Shown: positions 10,102-23,278, numbered from the stretch's first letter. The stretch is DNA of 64,000 nt from Mactra quadrangularis (GCA_025267735.1 CM046307.1:32975231-33039230), one strand, 5' to 3'. Program-made: numbers and translations. Notes: generated by a model from the letters alone, not told the origin.

Positions 10102-13100
10102 ATCTGCCAATAGTGCTTCTTTTAACATACATAATATATCCATGGGTATTACTTCAAAATCTTTTCTACCCTAATTTTTTTAATATCAATTTAGAAATAC
10201 ATATAAAAGGGTTTTGTACGTTCTTTCCTGGATGTGTATGTTTCAAGACTGTGAAGACACACTGCTGATGTACTGAACTTGATGATTTTAATCTCATTTA
10301 GAGCTAATCACTGTAGGGAGAGGTCCATAAAATAGTATCTTAGATGCCTGAGCTGGCATAGTTTTTTTACATGGGGTTTTCCTATGTTTACAGCAGACTG
10401 TAGCAATTCATCATTATAATTTGCTGTGGACAATTGCATTAGACTGTGCATGCACAAAGTAAAGGGATAGTAAATACTGCAATAAAAAAGCCTGCTTCCT
10501 GTGTTAACAAGCAGACTATGCAGTTTGTGCAAATGTAATTTATTTGATCTGGTTCCTATGATTGGTAAATATAAGGAAAATTTCCCTTTGTATTGCTTCC
10601 ATTCATTGTATATTTCTATGCTTATAATATACTCAATCAAAACCCCATGTTCAACAGTGCTGTTAGCACTTTGATTGTTATTTCTTTGGCATTTTGCCTT
10701 TATAGATTACAAGCAGAATCTGATGCACTTGTCAAGTACTGATGTATCAAACCATCATATAACAATAATATTGTGTGACCTATGACCTGAATATATCATA
10801 TGTTGTCTCTTCCTGACTGAACCTATGTAATTTGGTAGCTTTTTGTCTGAGCTAACATAGTAAAATACAATGTCAATAAATGATATCTGTATCAACAAAT
10901 CAAGCCAAAAGTTTATGCCAAAATGCACTTTAATATGTAGATAAGTATTACATACTGGTACTTGTACCTACTTTGTAATAATGTATGGCAGTAATTTTCA
11001 CAGGGTTGAATTTTTGCAATATTCACAGTTAACTAGGAAACCACGAACTCTTAATCCTATTGATATAATATATTTTCATTAGCAATCTTTGGTTTTCATT
11101 TATCAAATTTCTGTGTTTTCCAAATTTTATCATTTTTATTGACTGATATAATTACTGCATGTAAAGTAATTAAAATGACTAGATGGGAGCCCGTGCAAGC
11201 ACAGGCTTTAGGTAATGACAGTTCTCGAAACTGTTCCTCAAAACAGGCATGTTTAAAAAGCATGGGTGAGTATGCCGTTTATGGGTATTATTTCGAGAAC
11301 AAAGAACGCATGCTTGGTGAATATACAAAAAATGGCAAAAAGGTTGCACATATTCTGGGTGATTCCCCATGATAATACAGCAGTTACAGTCATGTGATTA
11401 CATGCGATTTAGTAAAGATCAGAAATATTTTACTTCACGTCGAGAATCAAACTCGAATTTTACTTGTGGGGGCAGTGGTTATTGATTTGATAAAGGGAGA
11501 TAACCGCTGCGGGGAGTTTGGGTTGACGTGTCTATTTTTAGTTTTATCTAGAACTATTTTTAGCAGAAAAAAACCCACTATTTTTGTTGATTTTTGGCAG
11601 TTTTTGCAAATATCAAGAGGCTTTGTCAAAAAAGAATTGTCAACTTGATATGCCGGTATGTAGGTGCTCCAGTGACAAACAAAAGATTTATTCAAAGCTG
11701 CGCAGTTTCTTCCACAAAACAGGAAACTCGCAAATTTAATTGTATAGATGTAAAACTCGCTTGCTACTGTTAATCTCCAAGTTATAATACTAACATCTTA
11801 CTACCTTACCACTGATTTATACCATGTTTGTGTATGTTTGTTGCTGTAATCAGAAACATTTAGTTGATCAAATGGGCAAATTCAAAACTTAACATATGCA
11901 TCATAACCCAGCACTTAGGTTCTAATGCACAAATTCCATACTCTGCTAAGTAAAATCCCATTAGAAAATGTAGACACTGCGAAATCGAAGCCCTATACAG
12001 TACAACTTAAAATAATCATAAATTTGCATACATACAACACTATATAGATAACTGGATACACCATTGTTATAAAACATTGCATTGATCAAGTTTTTACTTG
12101 GAGAACAAAATTGTTGGTCATTGGAATATGCTTGCTTTAAAGTAAAAGACTTTCTCTATCAATATGCTTTTATTCTTTATGATTCTAAAAGGGTAGGAAC
12201 ATTTTCTGTTCAAAAATGAGTATTTTCTACTCTGACTGATATAAGACAATTGTAACAAAGAGCATTTCTGGTAAAACTTTAATCATAATTTTGAAAAACT
12301 ATTACTTTAATAGTATGATCTCTAGTATCAAATTTTAGATTTAATTAAAATTTTGCATTTATATGCTGTTTGTTACACTATACTTAATACATGTATTTGG
12401 AGTCTGTTGCCTAATTAATGGGTTTTAGCACTTTCCTTTGCTACAAGTTAGCAAATTATTATGCCAGTTAACTGTTAACTGTAGCAAACTATCTAATGCT
12501 TGCTTGTTTTGCTTATTGTAACACATCTGCCATTCAAAATGACAGCCTCCATTGTTGTATAGGTGCATTTGAATATTGAATTTTGTTAATTTGTTGGTGT
12601 CAAATTTGTAGGTGCTGCCATCTAAGATTTACTTACTTCAACTGTCCCATCACTCTGAATCCTTGCAAGCTAGCACCATGACTTTGTGAAAGTCTGACAA
12701 GGCTGGTATTATCAAAGGTTTTTTGACTGATGTTTGTGGTAAACCTGTTTCTTTGTTTTATTGCTAAATTATCAAAATATTTTCATAATTTGCTATGCTC
12801 CCTAGGGTCTTAATTTTATATTTTAAGCAATGGATTTTTTAAAAGTTTCTGATTAAATGGCTTGCCACCATATGCCAAGTTATTCCAGAAGTGATATTTG
12901 GTGGATTAATGATATTTGTATTTTTTTTATGACAGGGAATGACTAGCTCTGTGTATGGATTTGGACATTTATCAAAACTTACTAACCAGATTCAAGGTCT
13001 TACATTGTATTATAAGTTCATTGTTAAATGTTTAATTTATTATACCATAAATTGCAGCAGTAAAAGGCATTAAAATAGTGAATATAAATGGCATGATTGT

Positions 13101-13848
13101 GTCACTTAACATTGATTTTAAAGGTATAGGACAGATTTGCGTGCAATCATATACTAAAGGTGATGGCGGGGTAGTATTTAGTACATGTACAAATATCAAC
13201 TGAAAAAGTATTAATATAAATGGCCTTAAATCTAAATTAAAAACAAATATCATATTTTGTGGGCTCACAAGTTTTTAATGAAAATAGACTTTCTAAAAAA
13301 TTTATACTGTATGAAATATATGATATTTTTGATTTTCATTGTATAATTGTCATAAACCATCACCACATTTTATTGAACTTGCACCATAGGTTTATATGAG
13401 ACACTACAGTTGTAATATAAGTACCTACATTATGAGAGTACTTATCATATATAACAATGAAAGAACGTGATCAGGTTTGGTTGTCCAAATTCAAATGATC
13501 CCTATTTCGGGGTTTTAGACTAGTTGAATAAGGAACAAGAACATTCAGGACAATGAGAGTGTGGGTTTTCTGAAGTTCAAGTTTTCAGAAGTCGTACTGT
13601 ACATGATAGGGTACATATCTAAAACTTTCTATATATTATACACTATAAGTAATCATCGATAATGAAATCAAAATCAAACATCTTCAAGTCTTTGTTGGAG
13701 TCAATGTCAATAATATAAATGATGAATGTAGTGTTAATGTAATGTCTACCTATAAAAATGACATGACTTGTTTCTACATGCACTGTACCAACCATTTTGT
13801 TATCTCATTTCTTGTGTTCACCATTATACAGAACATTAAATTCTGAGT
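10102..13848. other. Unannotated stretch
   Basis: No convincing gene. The 11160-11660 part is less AT-rich and has overlapping short frames on both strands, plus a 10-bp inverted repeat GTTCTCGAAA (11221-11230)/TTTCGAGAAC (11291-11300). No family was recognised. Confidence 0.4.
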
Positions 13849-14000
13849 TGCTCAACCTTTATCAGAACATCATTAAAACAAGTAGAACTAATTAATAACT
13901 CCTCCTACCATAATAAACAACAACTATGATGATTAAACTTGTATCATTCCAATAAACCTTGACCTTCAGGCTGTGGTAAATAATAATCATGAAAGATCTA
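13849..14000 (+). repeat. Dispersed repeat P, copy 1
   Basis: The order 'caagtagaa.taatt', 'taccat..taaacaa', 'atcaaacttgtatcatccaat', 'ttcaggct' is found again at 14929-15260. There it is interrupted by about 190 bp of repeat Q. Confidence 0.5.
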
Positions 14001-14928
14001 ACTGTCTGAAATGATTAGACAACAGACTACCATCCTGTAATCAAAGGAGGAAGTACTTTTTAACCTTCAGCATTTAGACAGTGCTGATGTTAAACTTTAT
14101 CTGTAAACAACATGTTATGGCATAGTGCAGGCTGTATGCCAAGTCAGAGCTTCAATATCTTTTATAAGACCTTACTCCTGTTGCTAGACAGGACCCTAAA
14201 TTATAAAACTGGAGAACAAATTCATTGCTCAAAAATTTATATCAATCTTCTGAACTCAAGGGAATTATTGTTATAGTTTGATCAGGTTGTGAAATTGTAA
14301 TATCAATGAGAAATTTTCATGAACATCAAATACTTCTATAGAGACTACAATTATGATGGTAATATACATTGGGGTCAAAATTGAAGTTTCCGATAAAGTC
14401 CAATCTCAGTCAAGTTTTTTTAAATTTCGGGCCCTGAGCATGAAAATACTCTATTGAGTTTACTCTTAAGTTCTAGATAGGTGTGTCTAAAATAATGACG
14501 ATAAGAACTGTGTATTGGTACTACTCATATGTCTACATCATACTGCACCTGTAAATTGCTAACAGACCAGACATTAAAGTCTTAATCAGACACGTAAAAC
14601 AAATTTTAAATATTGGATAATCTGATTTAAGATTATCATTGCTCTACAAAAGAAAGTTCATACTTGCCCCTGTATGACCAATAGGTAATATTTTATTATG
14701 GATTAAAGTTGTTGACAATTTCTATAGCATATCAAGTTATTTTAAACTTAAGTAAGTTTGTGAATCAAAATTGAGAAATTATGTTTTGTGAACTTATTGT
14801 TGTAATTTAACATAAGTCTGTCTCCTATGTGGTCTCTTGATAGAGGTTATATTGTACCTACTAAATGGTAAGGTCTGCATACATTATGCTAGCTTATTGT
14901 AGCTGCTAACAGGCTGTTCAATGAACAG

Positions 14929-15260
14929 AACAAGTAGAATTAATTGACAATTTACACCCGCTTCTACCATGGTAAACAAGACAGAGCTTTTTTTCAGTAC
15001 TTGGGGAAGAAGCCTGGGGCATTTTTATATATAGAACATTTGGGGAAATTTTATCGCAATTTCATAGAAAGGGAACAAAATATCAAAGGTAAACTCCAAC
15101 TTTGGGAAAAACTGCATGATTTTAAAGAAATTTCAAGAGGGGAAGGTGCCTGTTAACGGCCCCTGTTATATAAGGGAAAAAAGGTCAGCAAGAACAACCA
15201 TGGTCATCAAACTTGTATCATCCCAATATACCCCGGCGTTCAGGCTATAAATGGTATAGT
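14929..15260 (+). repeat. Dispersed repeat P, copy 2, interrupted by repeat Q (about 14985-15175)
   Basis: The left part (to about 14984) and right part (from about 15186) align with the uninterrupted copy at 13849-14000. The middle carries the 'cagtacttgggg' to 'aaactgcatg..tttaaagaaat' blocks of repeat Q (compare 3808-4320). CAAGA on both sides may be a short target duplication. The 70-codon frame across this region is assembled from repeat sequence and is not called as a gene. Confidence 0.5.
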
Positions 15261-15280
15261 AGATACCTGTACCTACCCAT

Positions 15281-15334
15281 CAGCCTATGTTAAATGCAGT
15301 CTTGTATCAGCCTATGTTAAATACAGTCTTGTTT
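15281..15334 (+). repeat. Perfect-period 27-bp tandem duplication
   Basis: Two consecutive 27-bp copies beginning CAGCCTATGTTAAAT, differing at two positions. Confidence 0.85.
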
Positions 15335-15889
15335 TGCTGTTTCCTATGTTGACTTAAGTTAAATTCACTGTAGAAACTTACTGAAAAGTAAAACTGATTA
15401 ATTAACTATGTGTAGCTTTTAAAAGCCTCATAATATTTTCTGTCATTAATTATTCAGAATGTTCAGCCTACTGTAAAGGTCGTTGATTTTATCTAAGATC
15501 TTCCATTTATTTTCCACTTGCTTTGAAAATTGATAGCTGACTGATTCTGCATATTTAACAAGAATTTAAAATTCATGGTGATTGAAATTTCTTGCCTGGA
15601 ATAATATTGAAGTTGTTCAGTTCAAATTTTTATCAAGGCTTGGGATAATTCAATGAAATTGACTGATATTAGTTACATTCAACTTGTTTCAAATGCTGTT
15701 ATATGTTTACATTATAACTTCTTGAAACCTGGCTCAAAATGACCATTGAAACATCCACAGCTCAGTTGATCTGGCTCTAACTGTCCAGGGGTAATGCGGT
15801 TTATTTCAATAAACCAGTGGAAAACTAGTTAAACTACATGTAAATGAAGACAACTGTTGTCTATTTATTGCAGCAAGTCATCAATTTGT

Positions 15890-17366
15890 ACGTATATACA
15901 TGTACGTTGATATATCTGCTGTTCTCCCTACTACCTCTGTCATGTTTGACAGTTGTTAGCCACTAGTGAAGATATGTATGTATATACATGTATGTTGATA
16001 TATCTGCTGTTCTCCCTACTACCTCTGTCATGTTTGACAGTTGTTAGCCACTAGTGAAGATATGTACATATATACATGTACGTTGATATATCTGCTGTTC
16101 TCCCTACTACCTCTGTCATGTTTGACAGTTGTTAGCCACTAGTGAAGATATGTACATATATACATGTATGTTGATATATCTGCTGTTCTCCCTACTACCT
16201 CTGTTATGTTTGACAGTTGTTAGCCACTAGTGAAGATATGTACGTATATACATGTACGTTGATATATCTGGTGTTCTCCCTGCTACCTCTGTCATGTTTG
16301 ACAGTTGTTAGCCACTAGTGAAGATATGTACATATATACATGTACGTTGATATATCTGCTGTTCTCCCTACTACCTCTGTCATGTTTGACAGTTGTTAGC
16401 CACTAGTGAAGATATGTACATATATACATGTATGTTGATATATCTGCTGTTCTCCCTACTACCTCTGTCATGTTTGACAGTTGTTAGCCACTAGTGAAGA
16501 TATGTACATATATACATGTATGTTGATATATCTGCTGTTCTCCCTACTACCTCTGTCATGTTTGACAGTTGTTAGCCACTAGTGAAGATATGTACATATA
16601 TACATGTATGTTGATATATCTGCTGTTCTCCCTACTACCTCTGTTATGTTTGACAGTTGTTAGCCACTAGTGAAGATATGTACATATATACATGTATGTT
16701 GATATATCTGCTGTTCTCCCTACTACCTCTGTTATGTTTGACAGTTGTTAGCCACTAGTGAAGATATGTACATATATACATGTATGTTGATATATCTGCT
16801 GTTCTCCCTACTACCTCTGTCATGTTTGACAGTTGTTAGCCACTAGTGAAGATATGTACATATATACATGTATGTTGATATATCTGCTGTTCTCCCTACT
16901 ACCTCTGTTATGTTTGACAGTTGTTAGCCACTAGTGAAGATATGTACATATATACATGTATGTTGATATATCTGCTGTTCTCCCTACTACCTCTGTTATG
17001 TTTGACAGTTGTTAGCCACTAGTGAAGATATGTACGTATATACATGTACGTTGATATATCTGCTGTTCTCCCTACTACCTCTGTCATGTTTGACAGTTGT
17101 TAGCCACTAGTGAAGATATGTACATATATACATGTATGTTGATATATCTGCTGTTCTCCCTACTACCTCTGTCATGTTTGACAGTTGTTAGCCACTAGTG
17201 AAGATATGTACATATATACATGTATGTTGATATATCTGCTGTTCTCCCTACTACCTCTGTCATGTTTGACAGTTGTTAGCCACTAGTGAAGATATGTACA
17301 TATATACATGTATGTTGATATATCTGCTGTTCTCCCTACTACCTCTGTTATGTTTGACAGTTGTTA
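15890..17366 (+). repeat. 88-bp minisatellite, left block (17 units)
   Basis: GTTGATATATCTGCTG recurs exactly every 88 bp from 15906 to 17314. Each unit holds a hairpin CTGTCA-TGTT-TGACAG (some copies CTGTTA) and a near-palindrome TACATATATACATGTA. Copies are more than about 95% identical; the changes are mainly C/T and G/A. The seventeenth unit is broken at 17366 by a transposon and resumes at 19535. Confidence 0.95.
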
Positions 17367-19532
17367 CAGATATCGGAACGTGCAAGTTGTCACACGGTAC
17401 GGACGGTACACGCACGTTATACGAACACGGACTGCACGTTACACGATACACGAACACGATAGATAGCTTGATTTGCGGTAAAATACACGATTCCGAGTCT
17501 TGATACACGTTTAACACGATTGTTCGAAATCCTCGGCTTTTTTCGCCTAGAGAAAAAAGTTTCAACGACGACATGTTAAACGATTAATGCGTCTCAAATG
17601 TAGATTGAAAACAAAAAATATTCTTCTGTTTCATCGTAAATATGTAACTAAACAATATAAGTTTTGTTAAATTTATTGAAAATCGAGTTTACCTGCTCAA
17701 ATTCTTAAAAACAAAATGTTACAAGTTGGCTTAAATCGAATTTAAATTCACGCACACGATTGTCAACTTCGAAATCACACGATAGACAAAGAAATACAAA
17801 TTTAAATATGTTACATTGGTTCATTACACAGTTAAGCTTGATTGTAAAATATAAAATTGTATCAATAAATTTATTGAATATCGAAATTTTAAGTAGAAAT
17901 TAAGGTACACGATAGGCGGGCAGTCAATACACGATAGACAAAAAAGAACACGATTGATAATATTTTGTAGAAAAATTGAATTAGTACACGGTGTACAACA
18001 AAAATACTAACTGTATAATAAAAAATATTATTACTGTCAAAATAATTTAATGTCATTCTTAGTAAGTTTGTTTTAATCGAATTAAAAACCACGAAAAGCC
18101 GATCAACTCACACGATTGATAAAAATTCATGTTTAAAGTTTTTTTCCTTTGTTTTCTTCAAATCATTCATTGAGAAAAGATGTCATAATTGTATGTGTAT
18201 ATGTTTCAAAAGTTAAACACATTCTTAGCTTGATTGTAAAAATATAAGCAAGTCATATAGTATAGATTATTTTATTGAATATCGACATTTTTAGTAGAAA
18301 TAAAGGTACACGATCGGCGAGCAGTCATTACACGATAGACAAAGAAGAACACCATTGATATTTTTTTATCAAACAAATTATGTAAGTACTTGATGTATAA
18401 CAAAAATACAAACTGCAGAATAAAGAATAACATTACTGTCAAAAATTGTTTATGTCATTCTTTGTAAGTTGGCTTTATTCAGATTTAAAACCACACACAC
18501 GATAGCCGGCGAAACCCACACGATAGAAAAAGAAATACACGTTTCAAGTTTTTTCTCTGTTTTTATTTTCAAGCCATTCATGGTGAAAAATACTTTGAAT
18601 TAGTATATTTTTTCAAAACACAGTCTACGCATGATTAAAAAAATATAAGCATGTCATATTGTATAATGGTCGCCTTTTTAGTAGTATGTATACTAGATAT
18701 AAACGTTTACATGCAGAGCTTGCGTGAAGACGCGGTATTAAGACAGTACACACACCTCGTGTTAACTTACTATTTTATGCGGACTACAAAATCGATATTT
18801 AAATAAAAAGTTTTACATATAAATACGCAAATATGAGGGAATAATACGAATAAACTGTAAAAACTAAATAATTTAATTTACTTTAAGAATTAAAACAATG
18901 ATGACTTTTTTAATCATATAGAGTCGTGATAAACGAGTTCTTGACCAAGTGAGATGTCAATTATAACAGTTTGTTTACTAAACGCTTTAGCCACTGACAA
19001 ACAAAGAAAATGTTTGATGATTAAGATGAATGAAATCATGATCATGCGTTTACATTTTAAATATAATAATATTATAACGATTATTTTAATTATTTTAATT
19101 TAGTAACAACATTTTGGTTGGGCCGCAATTTAATTGACCGCAGATTGGTCCGGAATGAGCCGCAGTTTATCGACGTACGGCATTTAAACAGGAATTTCCG
19201 GTTTAAACAAAGTCAACATTTATTCTAAGCTCAACTTAATGAATCGCGGTTTTTCTTTTTGTTTACGGATGATGATTAGTCGACAATGCATAAGTATTTA
19301 ATACATTTATACGTATGGATTTGTCGATATCTCGGGCACACGATACACGGTAATAAAACGCAAAATCACAATATCTCGGACCGATTTTTACCGTGTATTT
19401 ACACAATGAGCGGTCTACACGTTACACGATTGAAATACACGGTGAATTATACACGCACACGGTATGAATGATACACGCACGATACACGCACGATACACGC
19501 AAATTTCGGAAACTTGCACGATCCGAGATCTG
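17367..19532. mobile_element. TIR transposon (2166 bp) inserted in the 88-bp minisatellite
   Basis: TA target duplication at 17365-17366 and 19533-19534. Removing the element and one TA restores an exact 88-bp unit. The 22-bp ends match at 20 positions: CAGATATCGGAACGTGCAAG on the left and CAGATCTCGGATCGTGCAAG on the right (reverse complement). The motif (T/A/C)ACACGAT occurs more than 15 times in the interior, in the same orientation near both ends (for example GTTACACGAT near 17450 and near 19425). No transposase frame is visible, so it is probably non-autonomous. Confidence 0.93.
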
Positions 19533-19534
19533 TA

Positions 19535-20095
19535 GCCACTAGTGAAGATATGTACATATATACATGTATGTTGATATATCTGCTGTTCTCCCTACTACCT
19601 CTGTTATGTTTGACAGTTGTTAGCCACTAGTGAAGATATGTACATATATACATGTACGTTGATATATCTGCTGTTCTCCCTACTACCTCTGTTATGTTTG
19701 ACAGTTGTTAGCCACTAGTGAAGATATGTACATACATACATGTATGTTGATATATCTGCTGTTCTCCCTACTACCTCTGTCATGTTTGACAGTTGTTAGC
19801 CACTAGTGAAGATATGTACATATATACATGTATGTTGATATATCTGCTGTTCTCCCTACTACCTCTGTCATGTTTGACAGTTGTTAGCCACTAGTGAAGA
19901 TATGTACATATATACATGTACGTTGATATATCTGCTGTTCTCCCTACTACCTCTGTCATGTTTGACAGTTGTTAGCCACTAGTGAAGATATGTACATATA
20001 TACATGTACGTTGATATATCTGCTGTTCTCCCTACTACCTCTGTCATGTGTGACAGTTGTTAGCCACTGGTGAAGATATGTACATAGTAATTGTT
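19535..20095 (+). repeat. 88-bp minisatellite, right block (6 units)
   Basis: Units start at 19570, 19658, 19746, 19834, 19922 and 20010. The last one carries changes (CATGTGTGACAG, CACTGGTGAAG), as expected at an array edge. With the left block there are 23 units in all. Confidence 0.95.
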
Positions 20096-20125
20096 TAAAC
20101 ACATAAGGTCTAGATTGGTGTCAGA

Positions 20126-20270
20126 GCTCAACATTAATGGTCGTTTGATTGCCCCTGACAACCTAAGTTTGGGATAGGGCAACTTGTTACTGCTACAAAA
20201 CATTTGGTTGGGCAAGTTAATTTATAGCTGGTTGTTCACTTGGGCAATCTTCTTTCCTGTATGTCTATAA
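20126..20270 (+). repeat. Dispersed repeat U, copy 1
   Basis: The core 'ATTGCCCCTGACAACCTA', 'GGGCAAC', 'TTGG(T)TNGGGCAAG', 'GCTGGTTGTTCACTTGGGCA' is shared with 41425-41550 and 44893-44980. The third copy has amplified its right half into a 40-bp minisatellite. Confidence 0.65.
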
Positions 20271-20554
20271 GCTTTTTAGGGATGGTAAGAAGGTACCTTT
20301 AGTAAGGATTGAAAAATTGTTGGAAAACTGTAAAGTGTCATAAAAGTCAACCAAACATAAGTTAAAAAAATTCCTACCATTTATTGGTTGTTAAAAAAAT
20401 TGAGATTAATTTTTATGGTTATTTCATTTATTATGTTGTATTTTCTCATGTTTAAAAAAAATATTATTTTTTTACCTGTAATAATCATGATAAATAAAAA
20501 TATTTTCAAGGTTCAAATCTGATCATACAATATTCCCCAAATAAGCCATATATA

Positions 20555-21566
20555 CGAGGGTTGTCCCAGAAAAAGTGGGACTTTTTTAATTACTTGCAAA
20601 TGCGACGTCTGATCAATACAAAAATTACACAGTATGTATTTTCAACATTTTAACACTGTTTCGCATACATTTTATATCAAAACAATGTTTTTTGTACGTA
20701 ATATTACATGAATACGCATGCGCGGTAGAGGTCGGCGGCGCACACCATTTTTTAACATGACCAACATTCGTATGAGCCATATATGACCAGGTTATTGAAA
20801 AATAACGGAATAAAAAATACATCTGCATGTGACGCATGAAACGGCGCGTAAATGTTGATGTTTTTATGTAGTTGACGTCATAAATATCGACGTTGTTACT
20901 AAATATTCGATAGCAACTACTTTTAAAATGGCGACGTCGGCGAAATCTGCGGCGCAAAAAGCCGTCATAAAATATTGTGTCGAGAGAGGAATGACACCGA
21001 CACAAACAAAAAAAAGAAATGGAATCTATAGAATGCTTAAAGAGTGCGTCTCACACACTTGTATCTAAGTGGCACAAACATTTTTCTGAAGGGTCAGAGC
21101 TTACATTGGCAGAAAATAGGGGACGACCCAAGAAGTGTAAGGTCGAAGATGCTGAAAAATTGAAGAGTTCGTGAACTTTCAGAAAAGACAGGAATGAGTA
21201 AGTCGGCTATTCAGCACTTAGTTGTGGAAAATGTACAGATGAGTCGTGTGTGTGCGAGCTGGGTGCCTCGACTTTTGACTGAAGATGAGATGAAAAGACA
21301 TGTTTTAGCTTAGAAAAACTTTTTAAATAGACACTTACGGGTCAACATTAAGTTAAAAAATAATGACGTTACGTTATCGTGCGCCGGCACACACACACTA
21401 GTAAGCTACTATTCTGCATATCTTTGTTAAGTTTGGAGATACACACTTCAAACTTTACCACTGAGTAGCAAACACTTCATTTTATAATGTGTTAAATTTA
21501 TATTAACGTACGCTAATTATTTTAAGAATTACAAACGTTATCCCACTTTTTCTGGGACAACCCTCG
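20555..21566 (+). mobile_element. mariner-type transposon, internally deleted (1012 bp)
   Basis: TA sites at 20553-20554 and 21567-21568. Perfect inverted ends of 26 bp begin CGAGGGTTGTCCCAGAAAAA and continue GTGGGA. The interior holds a damaged transposase N-terminal region (20928-21310). The catalytic DDE/D region is missing: only about 250 bp separate the coding remnant from the right end, which is too short for the usual 340-350-residue protein. Confidence 0.93.
20928..21310 (+). pseudogene. mariner transposase remnant (DNA-binding half, frameshifted)
   Basis: Starting at ATG 20928, the translation gives a helix-turn-helix type N-terminus (KAVIKYCVERGMTPTQT) and then slips frame in an A-run near 21013. 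The next frame shows a second helix region (ASHTLVSKWHKHFSEGS) and the GRPKK basic linker. A second slip near 21170 leads to ELSEKTGMSKSAIQHLV and then CASWVPRLLTEDEMKRH, which matches the conserved mariner linker (WVPxxLT). It stops at TAG 21311. The order and motifs fit the DNA-binding half of a mariner transposase. The catalytic half is deleted, so no active enzyme is made. Confidence 0.85.
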
Positions 21567-21568
21567 TA

Positions 21569-23091
21569 CATATACATATAAAGCATTTCTTTGTTTTGTA
21601 TTTAAAAGTGTTGTATCACGGCAATTTGTCGGCTTTTAAATTTCAATGTGAATAGCTTAATATATAAATCGTCATTGATTTCAGAGTTGGCAAGGTCTAT
21701 CATAGATAGGGATTACCAATTATATGAATTTAAATAACACAATGTAACCTTAAGTTAGGTTGATCTACTGATCAAATATGATAAAATACCGCAACTAACA
21801 CTATTATGGACTAAAACCAAATATAGAAATTCAGTATTTAAGTTTGTGCTGTGACTAAAAAATTTTTATTCAATATTATTTTATTGGATAAGTATTTCAG
21901 CTTTGGGTAATTACTTCTTATTTACTTTTCTGTTAAATGTATTTGCTTTCACCTTGTTAAAGATACTTTGGAGACTTTGTCTGATATTCATATGTCTACC
22001 AATTTAAATATTCGTAAATTTAGTCTCAGGGCAAGTTTGTTATCTTTACCACTTACTGCTTTTCTTACCATAAATTTCTTAAAACAGGTTGTCAATACTT
22101 GAAAACTGAACCAATGTTGCAAAAAATAAACAATTACCCTTGCTAGGCAATACCATATTGTTGTTACACGCTAAGATTTTACATAAATATTTAATTAATT
22201 CAATGATCTAGAGTTTTGCTGGGTGCATTAAACTTTACCAAACATTTCATATTATATTTCAATCTACACAAATAATCATTTTAAAAATTCTATGATCCTC
22301 ATTCAAAATAAATAAAAGGATCATTGACTCTCCAGACTCTACAAATAGGGCTTCATTAATCCACTCGTCCACTCAAATTTTATCCTTGTAAATTTACAAT
22401 AAGGGCAAATTTTAATTTGTAGGTCTTGTAACATTTCAATATGCTGCTAGTTAACTGGTTTTGATTCAATAAGTTGCACCTCTTGTGTTTTTTAATGAAA
22501 AATTCATTATCTAAGGGTATTGGTTTGGAATATGCTTTTTCCTAATTAAAATTTATACCCCTATATGTAAGGCTAATGACTAGCAAACATGTTTGTACAT
22601 ATTTAAAAGGAATGAGTATGAGTGTTGACTGATCTGCCATTAAAACAAATGAAAAAAAATGAATTGAAAATGTGAGAAAATAATTATTTTTAAAATTATT
22701 ATTTTGTTAGCTGTTTTTTACAGTTTATTTTACACTGAGCACATGAAACATGTGAATAGAGGTACAATAGAATAAACAGTACATTGATGATATATAGCCT
22801 GGTGTAGCTATTTTTTAGAACTTGCATTATTTTCACACTTTCAGTTTTTTACTTATGCTGAAAGCGTCATGAAAAAAAAGTTTACTAAATTAGATATTGT
22901 AGATCTTACTGTAACCTAATTGATTAAGGGTCACCATCCTAATAGGTTTTGAAACCTGTTACAGGCCATGACTTTTATGTGAAGAGTTGAGAATGATGAA
23001 TCTTAGGGAACTGCCTCACATGACCCTAATGATTATGAGGATGTTTTTTGTGTCTTTTTTTATGTCGTATTCAACACATATTTAGGTCATA
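21569..23091. other. Unannotated AT-rich stretch
   Basis: No gene or clear repeat was recognised. Confidence 0.4.
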
Positions 23092-23278
23092 TATATGACA
23101 GCCAGCTCTTCCTACTATAGGTTTCCTAGACACTTTTCTATCACCAGTACTAACTTACCCTACCACAAGGCCGAAAACTCATGTATAAGGTATGACCTAC
23201 CGCAACCTGGCTCGAACCCGCGATCTCCGGATTCGAAGTCAGGCATGCTAACCACTACGCCAGGGCCGCGGCTACTTA
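23092..23278 (-). repeat. tRNA-derived SINE (minus strand)
   Basis: On the minus strand it reads GCCGCGGCCCTGGCGTAGTG, then an A-box-like TAGTGGTTAGCATG and a B-box GGTTCGAGCC at tRNA-like spacing, followed by a tRNA-unrelated body with 'tagtactggtgatagaaaag'. A functional tRNA is unlikely because the acceptor stem does not pair and the body continues. Pol III transcription is known for such families, not shown here. Confidence 0.75.

Noticed and set aside
15890..20095. CRISPR-like array
   Set aside because: Units are tandem with no variable spacers, and the context is eukaryotic.
20625..21005. Minus-strand frame of 126 codons
   Set aside because: Antisense to the mariner transposase remnant and its left end; no homology of its own.
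23200..23278. Possible tRNA gene on the minus strand
   Set aside because: Good internal promoter boxes but no paired acceptor stem, and a SINE body continues.
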